In this document: one piece after another, positions 56,782 to 64,000 of the stretch
Layout: the number at the start of each line of letters is the position of its first letter
Position numbering within the stretch: the stretch's first letter is position 1
Source: Antedon mediterranea
Lineage: Eukaryota; Echinodermata; Crinoidea; Comatulida; Antedonidae
Assembly: GCF_964355755.1 (NCBI RefSeq)
Contig: NC_092671.1
Coordinates: 35,729,304 to 35,793,303 of the forward strand
Reading direction: 5' to 3'
Length of the DNA: 64,000 nucleotides
Made by a program: the position numbers and the translations under genes
Notes under the pieces: generated by a model
Database searches by the model: none
Seen by the model: the letters and a program-made list of their open reading frames with translations, nothing else
What the model was told of the DNA's origin: nothing

Positions 56782-57200
56782 GACCGGGCGCCCGGAAGAT
56801 TTATTCATGTGAAAAGATACAAAAGGTTTGATGATGTAGTTAGGTGCGTATTAGGGTGAGATGCAATATTCGACATTGGTGCCGGGTCACAGCCTGTACA
56901 TAGGGCCTGTGGGGATCATAACATAGGGGGGTAGAAATGCATTTATTCATGTGAAGCGATACAAGGATAAACTTTTTTGGATATCATTCGCAGTGGGCTA
57001 CTAATGATAACATCACCAATGACAGCAACTTTATCCTGTACGGGGCGCCAAACAGCAACATTTTAGGGCCACGCCCAAATGGGTTTATTCATGTGAAGCG
57101 ATACAAGGTTGAATCTTTTTGTAATGGCAGCAGTACATATTGAGGATGACAAAAACACCAATGACAGCAACTTTATCCTGTACATAAGCTCAGACAGCAG
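56782..57200 (+). repeat. 142-bp tandem repeat, about three copies
   Basis: TTATTCATGTGAA recurs at 56801, 56943 and 57085, exactly 142 bp apart, each followed by (G/A)CGATACAA or AAGATACAA. A second marker, CCAATGACAGCAACTTTATC, recurs at about 57016 and 57156. A degenerate fourth piece (GGGTTTATCCATGAAG) sits at about 57410. It begins exactly where CE5 exon 3 should start. Confidence 0.8.
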
Positions 57201-58344
57201 CCCTAAAGGTCCGCAGTTTCCCCCTATTAGTATTCGGCTATATACTCGGCGCGTATGTCGTCTTATGGCGTTCAGCTGAGTTAGAAATACGTGATACGGA
57301 CTCGGACTGACAATAAATACACAGTAGAATGATAAAAATATAAATAAAGAGAGCAGTTGTTTGCTGTACCAAATCATCAAACATCAAACTCTTAGGAACT
57401 CGCCCAAAATGGGTTTATCCATGAAGTATGAATCGGTTTTTTTTTAAATGTTGTTTTTTTCACGTTATCCGGTACACAGCAGCTCAAATGCCCGAGGCTC
57501 CATTCGTGATCAACAATGTCGATAATACAAACACATTCACGATAACGAGTGACTTTTATTTTATAATTGAAATATATCTTTATTTTTGAATAATAAATAA
57601 CACCAACAAAAACACTTTAATTCCTAAAATAATATTGTAATTATTGTTACATTACCGGCCGTATTATATAATAATAAATAGAGTATTCAAATTAATAACT
57701 TACCTTACATCTTGTTGCACTATAGTTTACTTTTGAAGACATAATTATGCTGTTGAGTCAATTTCATTTGACAGAACGCTGTAATGAATACTATGTGGTA
57801 TAGTGTACTGTATTAAAAAGGTACAGTATTAAAAGTTTAAACTGATTTCAGGTTTGAGGTGTTTCAAATGTGGGAGAACTCGACATTGAGGTCAGTTTAT
57901 GTTCCATTGGCCAATGGCAATGGTCATTTTACTATGGTCATCATATTGGAATGTGCCTTAACAGTTAATGCTCGGCTAGGGAATACTGTACTTGCCTTTG
58001 AAAGTTGACCTCGGATTGTTTCATTGTCAAAGATTCCCAATGATTATTATAGTACATGCCTACTATATAAAACATTATGAATGCATTGATTTTAGTACTT
58101 AGTTGGTTTTAATTCATATTGGTCGATAGGTATTGTATTGTTTAATACTGTTTCGTGCCACCCAATCTTCAATACTTTTCATTCCCATACTTTAGTAATT
58201 TTATCTGTCTGTAATATTGAAATGTATATCTTAAATCTTTTCAGTACTGTTACACCGTCTTTATGGAAATGTTTACATATAGTAGGTTCATGTACGTTTT
58301 ATACGTTTTTACGTTTTGTGGGTAACAAATAATTTATCAGGGCG
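57201..58344. other. Unassigned DNA between CE5 repeats and satellite
   Basis: No gene, RNA gene or recognisable repeat in this 1.1 kb apart from the stray 142-bp repeat piece near 57410. Composition is AT-rich. It may contain the remains of the missing CE5 exons, but I found none of the esterase motifs on either strand. Confidence 0.45.
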
Positions 58345-59398
58345 ATTCTTATCCCATATGTGGCAACTGCATGCCCATATATTTTACAGATGAACCCCAT
58401 GTATGTTGTGGGTGTACCAAAATGCATTTGTAATGGGAATACCCATATGTATTTGCCCATGCTTTTCGCTTACGAATCCCATATGGATCACAAATGGGCA
58501 ACCCATATGTATTTGCCCATATATTGTACAGATGGGCCCCATGTAAGTTGTATATGGGCATACCCATATGTATCAGCCCAGGTTTATGGCATATGGGCCC
58601 CGTGTATTTTTTGTGTGGGCAAACCCATATGTATTTGCCCATGCTTTTAGCTTATGAATCCCATATGGGTCACAAATGGGCAACCCATATGTACCTGCCC
58701 ATCTATTGTATAGGTGGGCCCCATGTACGTTGTATATGGGCATACCCATATGCATCAGCCCATGTTTATGGCATGTGGGCCCCATGTATTGTGTGTGTGG
58801 GAAAACCCATATGTATTTGTCCATGCTTTTAGCTTACGATACCCATATGGGTAAAAAATGGGAAACCCATATTTACCAGCCCATAAATTGTATATATGGG
58901 CCCCATGTACATTGTAAATGGGCATACCCATATGTATCAGCCCATGTTTATGGCATGTGGGCCCCATGTATTTTTTGTATGGGAAAACTCATATGTATTT
59001 GCCCATGCTTTTAACTTACAAATCCCATATGGGTCACAAATGGGAAACCCATATGTATCTGCCCATATATTATACAGATGGGCCCCATGTACATTGTATA
59101 TGAGCATACCCATATGTAACAACCCAGGTTTATGTCATATGGGCCCCATGTATATTGGGTGTGGGCAAACCCATATGCATTTTCCCAGCTGTTTGGTTTA
59201 TGAATCCCATATGGGTTAAAAATGGGCAAGCCCATGTATCTGCCCATATATTTTACAGATGGGCCCCATGTGGGTAAAATGTGGGCAGGTTATATGTGTG
59301 TTTTCCCACCTGGGCCCCATATGGGTTGAATATTCCATAGCCCACATAAACTTGCCCAGGTAATTTATATATGGGCCCATATGGGCTTGCTACCTGGG
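58345..59398. repeat. Satellite: 182-bp higher-order unit of three ~61-bp monomers
   Basis: The marker CCCATATGTATTTGCCCATG (with small changes) occurs at 58442, 58624, 58806, 58988 and 59170, each exactly 182 bp apart. Each unit splits into three monomers of 60, 61 and 61 bp, all starting ACCCATATGTAT or close to it. Monomers are full of the palindromes CCCATATGGG and ATGGGCCCCAT. The array decays after 59250 and ends at TACCTGGG, next to the duplication junction at 59399. Frames on both strands are open only by chance. Confidence 0.92.
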
Positions 59399-59714
59399 TT
59401 GGGTACGTAAACAATTGAGTGTAATGAAAATATTAAAAATGTAAACAAAATATGTTTAATTGTTAATGAATTAATTGCGTCTTTGTGTTATGTTTTTGTG
59501 CATACTTTTAAAAATCTACCACATACAATACCTAACGCGTACATGTTTAGTATGTCATCTTTTCACTCTATAGGTACTAATTTTGTTCAGCATTCGGACT
59601 GTGATTGTCCGATGATTGGAATGTGCAAGTCATTTATTCATATATGTCCAGTGTCTTATCTGATACTTTAGATATGTAGACCTACACAATGTTAATAACG
59701 CCATTCAGTTTGAA

Positions 59715-62700
59715 ATGGCGGATAGAAGCACAACACTACTATGTCTACTTATCGTCTGCACGTCGGGGTGTGTAGCAAACAAGGAAAACCTCCAGCCTGT
59801 AATTGAAGCTAAATTTGGTAAAGTGTTTGGTAAATCCGTTACTCTCGACGTGAACGACGATTATTTCCCAGAAGTGAAAACTGTAGATGTATACCAAAGT
59901 ATCCCTTACGCCGAATCACCGGTTGGTTCACTTCGCTTCAAGCCTCCGGTAGCAAAAACGTGGGATAAGGATACATTGTTTAATGCTACTGGTCCTCAGA
60001 CTGCATGTGTTCAAGAAATATTTCCAGCTTTACCAATTTTGGAAGAACAGAGCGAAGACTGTCTTCATCTTGATATATATACACCACACCCCAAGGTAGC
60101 CCATGTTTTATTAGTGAATTAGGCCTACATCAATATTTACATTATATGAGTGTTAGTTAAAGTTCAAGTTAGTTAGTTTAATCTTTAACAATATACTTAA
60201 ATAGAATCCAAGAGTTTTTACACTGAACAGTTTGCGGAAGCAGTACTTCAACCTGGTAAATAATAAATACCGTACATAACATGTCGCTTTACCTGACCGT
60301 CTTCACAGGAAAATCACAGTTGTATTTGTCCATTTTACTTTGTGAAAATGTAAATTGATATTATTTTTACTTATATAATATATAAAAAAATATTTATTTA
60401 TTCATTATATTTAGCCGGTAAAGGCTGCTGTGATGGTCTTCATTCATGGTGGTGGGTTTTCATTCGGCATCGGAACAACCAGCAACATGTCACAAGTACC
60501 GATGGTTGCTCTCGGGAACGTCGTCGCCGTCAACATCAACTATCGTCTGAGTGTCTTTGGCTTTTTATCCACAGGTTTTGTAATCTATCTAAAAATATCA
60601 AACTTTTTTACTAATTTTTAACAAGTTGATAAAACTATGATTGATAAATAACCGTAACACTTCAAAGTGTTTTTACATCTTCAACCATTTTTATTCAATA
60701 TTCATTCATGCGGCAATATCGTATTGTCATAGACAGACATAATATATAAATATTTTGTAATAAAATAAACATATTTATTAAATCTTTGGAAGACAAATGA
60801 ATAAATAGTATTGTTTATTCATTTGATAGGTGACGATGTAGTGTCGGGGAACATGGGGTTGAAGGATCAAACACTAGCCCTCCAATGGATTCGTAACAAT
60901 ATAGCCGGTGAGAAGAAGTTCAATCTTAGATAACAGTTTACTAGCTTTTTCTTTTGCTGTTTCACATTTGGATTTTGTGTCTCAATTGAACTGACTCTCT
61001 GTTCACCCAACACCAAATAACAGTATAATATTATATTTCGTGATTTATTTTCAGAATTCGGAGGTGACCCAGATAGAGTTACGATCTATGGTGAAAGTGC
61101 TGGTTCAATTTCAGTAGCAGACCATGTTGTATCGCCTATGAGTAAAGGATTATTTCATCGTGCCATTATGCAGGTACGAAATTAAATTTGTTTATGTTTT
61201 AGGTATAGTTTGGAACTCAACGCAGTGACTTGCACTGCGCGTCCACGTCCTAGTGCGCATTAAGCTTTTATTATCAAATTTTAATAAAAATAATAGTTTA
61301 AATCATGAATGTATCGGTTATATATACTAGAGTGGAACGGTTGTGGAAAGTTTAAAATCAGAATCGAAGAGAGTACAGAGATCAAGAGCGTTTGCGTTTG
61401 GCAGAACGTTAGGATGTGACCAGTCAGATACTAATGAACTCGTACAATGTCTTCAGGCTATTGATAGTCAAACACTTGTAGCAAATTGTTCAGTAAATGT
61501 GAGTTGTTAAGACATTATTATATTAGATGTATTATTCTTTATTATTAAAACGTAGCAACTGTTTTTAAAACAGACTGAAGTTTAATAGAGTATATAGTTA
61601 TTAACACTATAAAAACTCTTTTACTGCACCATTATTTCAATACTCTTTGTTCATGATGTAAGCCTTATAAGCTAAGGCTTACATTATTATTGCTTGGTGG
61701 GAGTCATTTTTTTACCTCATCATTAGCGAACATCTTAAATGCATTCGACCAATGGAATATAGTTGATTGTTATTAATCCTATTCTTTTTAATAGACGGCG
61801 GTAGAAAATGGAGAGAATCCTTATTCGTTTATGTTTCTTCCTAACACTGATGGAGAATTTCTGCCAGATGATCCGAATAAACTTTATGATGACCCGAACG
61901 CAATAAATGACGTTGACATCATGTTGGGAACTCTTTCTGATGAAGGATCTGTTTTCGTAAAACAGAGTATGGTAGGAGAGGTAGTAACCAATCGTACATT
62001 CTATGACGAGTATGTAACTGGAATGGGTGCCATGATATTTCAGGCTGAGTTTGAGTTGGAAAAAGATCTTTTGAAGTTTGTGTATCTTTCTGATGAACAA
62101 CTAGCTAATCCAGATTCAGATCATTACTATAGTCTTAGTCAAATGGCGGGTGACGTAATGTTCGTCTGTCCAACAGAAAAGACCGTGAGACTATTGGTCA
62201 CAGCTGGAAAAGAGAATGTATATCTTTACAAAATGACACACGAACCTTCTCGATCAATCTGGGGAATGTCTGGTATAAATGATGCTGGAGCTACACATGG
62301 TGAGGACTTGGTGTTTGTGTTCGGTATGCATTACAATGAAGGAAACGGTTGGTTTTACGGAAATTTACTTGCTGAAGAAATTCGCCTTACTATTGCAATG
62401 ATGACTTACTGGTCAAATTTTGCCAAGACAGGGTACGATATTATTGTCTGGTTATTCATGCTTTAATATTAAATGAGAAGGGTTTTCATTTTTTGCTTAT
62501 ATTTTTTAATTACAAATTAAGATAGGCCTACAAGTCTTTAAGTTTCGTCTCTGCTTAAATGTCTTATTTATAGTGTATTAACTTATAACTCTTGTATATA
62601 TCTTTGGCTGTCTTTATGTTACAGTGTTTTTATAACTTTTCCTATTTTTTTTTATCAGAGACCCTAATAACTCTGATGGTGATAGTAACTTGGTTTTGGC

Positions 62701-63103
62701 TTATCCAAAATGGCCAAAATTTACACTTGCTGAGCATAGTTACAAGGATATTTCAACAAACATGCAAAACAGTAATGTATTGAATCTCAAGATGTGTACA
62801 TTTATTAATGATATTCTACCAAAGGCAAGGAAAGTGCAAGGTTAGAATTTAATTTAATTTATTGAATAATTTTTATTAAAATTTTCGGAATCGTACTTTT
62901 AAAATTAAGTATGTTATGTATCGTATTTAAATTTTATACCAACAATAACATACTGTAAGTTAACATACCGGTAGTACATAATATGGTTTATTTTGATTCT
63001 GCTATATCATATTTTAGATAAACTGAAGACATTTGAGAAAGAAGAACACGAGAAGACAAAATATTCGTGTACATCTGGCTCCTGTGAAGAGAAAAGGCCA
63101 TAA
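59715..63103 (+). CDS. Type-B carboxylesterase/cholinesterase-like, CE6 (8 exons, 603 aa)
   Basis: Exons: 59715-60095, 60415-60574, 60830-60907, 61055-61173, 61331-61498, 61795-62432, 62659-62840, 63018-63103. All exon lengths equal CE4. The protein differs by few residues: D for G at position 3; changes near residues 88-101 ([14 protein letters not shown] versus [14 protein letters not shown]); A to T in the PNTDGEF motif; G for S in GMGAM; I for F in SRSIWG; I for N in LTIAMMTYW; and a D/G change in exon 7. HGGGF, YGESAGS, SDEGS and ATHGEDL are unchanged, so the catalytic triad is complete. It is the recent duplicate of CE4, with the same signal peptide and tail. Five clustered differences in exon 1 suggest conversion from a CE5-type copy. 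Confidence 0.93.
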
Positions 63104-63675
63104 ATGAATTCTATCATCCAAAGTCTACAGATATTTTACTCCTGCAACAAAGCTCTTTGTTCGAAATTCAGTTAATTTTTCAAATTCACTTACGATTTTG
63201 CACATTATATTTTTGAGAGGAGTAGAGAAAATAGGTATAGTCTGTGCCAGATATCAGATTTTGGCCACACCACGGTATTACTAATAGCTAGACTAGGCGT
63301 CTAAGATGAGTTTGAATTGAAATTTTTGGATATTAAAATAAAAAGAAATGGGTTTACGCAACTAAATCAGGATTATATAATGTTTTCTTACTTCTACAGT
63401 ACTTTGTATGCTTTTGACGCGTTTGTACATACTCAAATTCTATCATATACAAAACGCACCTAACGAGTAAATGTTTAGTAGGTCAACCTTTCACTGCACT
63501 CTTTTAACTAATTTCGTTCAGCATTTCATCCGGATCCAGGTGACACTGTGACTATGATTATATCCGCTGTCGAGATGTGCAAGTCATAAGTACTTCTTCA
63601 TATCTATTATTATATACAGTGTCTTATCTGATATTTTTACTTAGATATGTACACAATAACTCCACTAAGTTCGAA

Positions 63676-64000
63676 ATGGCGGGTAAAGGCACTGCATTAC
63701 TATGTCTACTTATCATCTGCACGTTACGGTGCGTTGCAGACACAGAAAACTCCCAGCCGGTAGTTGACGCTAAATTTGGTAAAGTGTTTGGTAAATCAGT
63801 TACTCTCGACGTCAATGACGATTGCTGTAGATGTATACCAAAGTATCCCTTACGCCGAATCACCGGTTGGTTCACTTCGCTTCAAGCCTCCGGTAGCAAA
63901 AACGTGGGATAAGGATGCCTTGTTTTATGCTACTGGTCATCAGACTGCATGTGTTCAAGAACTATTTCCAGCTTTACCAATTTTGGAAGAACAGAGCGAA
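63676..64000 (+). pseudogene. CE7: second copy of the frameshifted esterase, cut by window end
   Basis: Equivalent to CE5 exon 1, with the same start (MAGKGTALLCLLIICT) and the same 17-bp deletion after VTLDVNDD, so it carries the same frameshift. Only exon 1 is visible. Small differences from CE5 exist (TTGTTTTATGC versus TTGTTTAATGC). Whether exons 3-8 are missing here too is beyond the window. Confidence 0.85.

Larger units (their letters stand above)
50241..59398 (+). repeat. 9158-bp tandem segmental duplication, unit 1
   Basis: The sequence from TTGGGTACGTAAACAATTGA at 50241 recurs at 59399 and continues, nearly identical, to the end of the window. The offset is 9158 bp through most of CE4/CE6, drops to 9154 after a 4-bp intron deletion (seen at exon 6) and is 9162-9163 from CE4/CE6 exon 7 onward after further small intron indels. 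The unit contains CE4, the broken CE5, a repeat mosaic and a satellite. Differences are sparse, so the duplication is recent or an unresolved haplotype. Confidence 0.9.
59399..64000 (+). repeat. 9158-bp tandem segmental duplication, unit 2 (continues past the window)
   Basis: A copy of 50241 to about 54840, cut by the window edge. It holds CE6 and the start of CE7. Small intron indels and sparse substitutions separate it from unit 1. Whether the repeat mosaic and satellite are also repeated cannot be seen. Confidence 0.9.

Noticed and set aside
58349-59247. Overlapping open frames of 60-112 codons on both strands
   Set aside because: They lie in the 182-bp satellite. Open frames arise from the repeated, stop-poor CCCATATG sequence; similar proteins appear on both strands and in several frames.
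50241-64000. Tandem duplication as a pure assembly artefact
   Set aside because: Not fully excluded, but indels and clustered coding differences between CE4 and CE6 argue against a simple copied contig; haplotype joining remains possible and is noted in the findings.

Overview
The window looks like genomic DNA of a deuterostome invertebrate, most likely an echinoderm. It has AT-rich intergenic DNA, GT-AG introns, many interspersed GGCCTA-type motifs, gene families typical of invertebrate deuterostomes and several small transposon families. No species can be named from the sequence alone. All gene models below were built by hand from splice sites, reading phase and family motifs. Where models are complete, the exon lengths add up to whole codons.

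Layout, left to right. (1) 1048-5860 (+): the 3' part of a ZRANB3-like replication-fork remodelling gene with PIP box, NZF zinc finger and C-terminal HNH domain. (2) 6870-8138 (+): a 5'-truncated non-LTR retrotransposon with an open reverse transcriptase frame. (3) 8824-24392 (+): three tandem, apparently intact ten-exon mitochondrial-clan cytochrome P450 genes with identical exon phases; the intergenic spacers are part of the duplicated unit. (4) 24751-27459: a degenerate 2.7-kb DNA transposon. It has CACAGTG-type termini, a perfect 5-bp GC-rich target duplication (CGCCG) and a broken minus-strand RAG1/Transib-like transposase. I regard this as the most notable object in the window. (5) 27684-35836 (+): a complete 16-exon DC-STAMP-domain gene (DCST1-like, a sperm membrane protein family) whose introns hold a 1.07-kb TIR element, MITEs and SINEs. 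(6) 36458-64000 (+): a head-to-tail cluster of secreted type-B carboxylesterase/cholinesterase-like genes, CE1-CE4 and CE6 apparently intact, CE5 and CE7 broken.

The right part of the esterase cluster is a very recent 9158-bp tandem duplication: 50241-59398 is repeated from 59399 to beyond the window end. The unit holds one intact esterase (CE4/CE6), one truncated and frameshifted esterase (CE5/CE7), a mosaic of repeats, and a 182-bp satellite made of three ~61-bp monomers that sits exactly at the duplication junction. The P450s and esterases are classes often involved in metabolism of lipids and foreign compounds. The window therefore holds two expanding detoxification-type families beside a conserved DNA-repair gene and a conserved fertilisation gene. 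No physical or regulatory coupling between them is visible.
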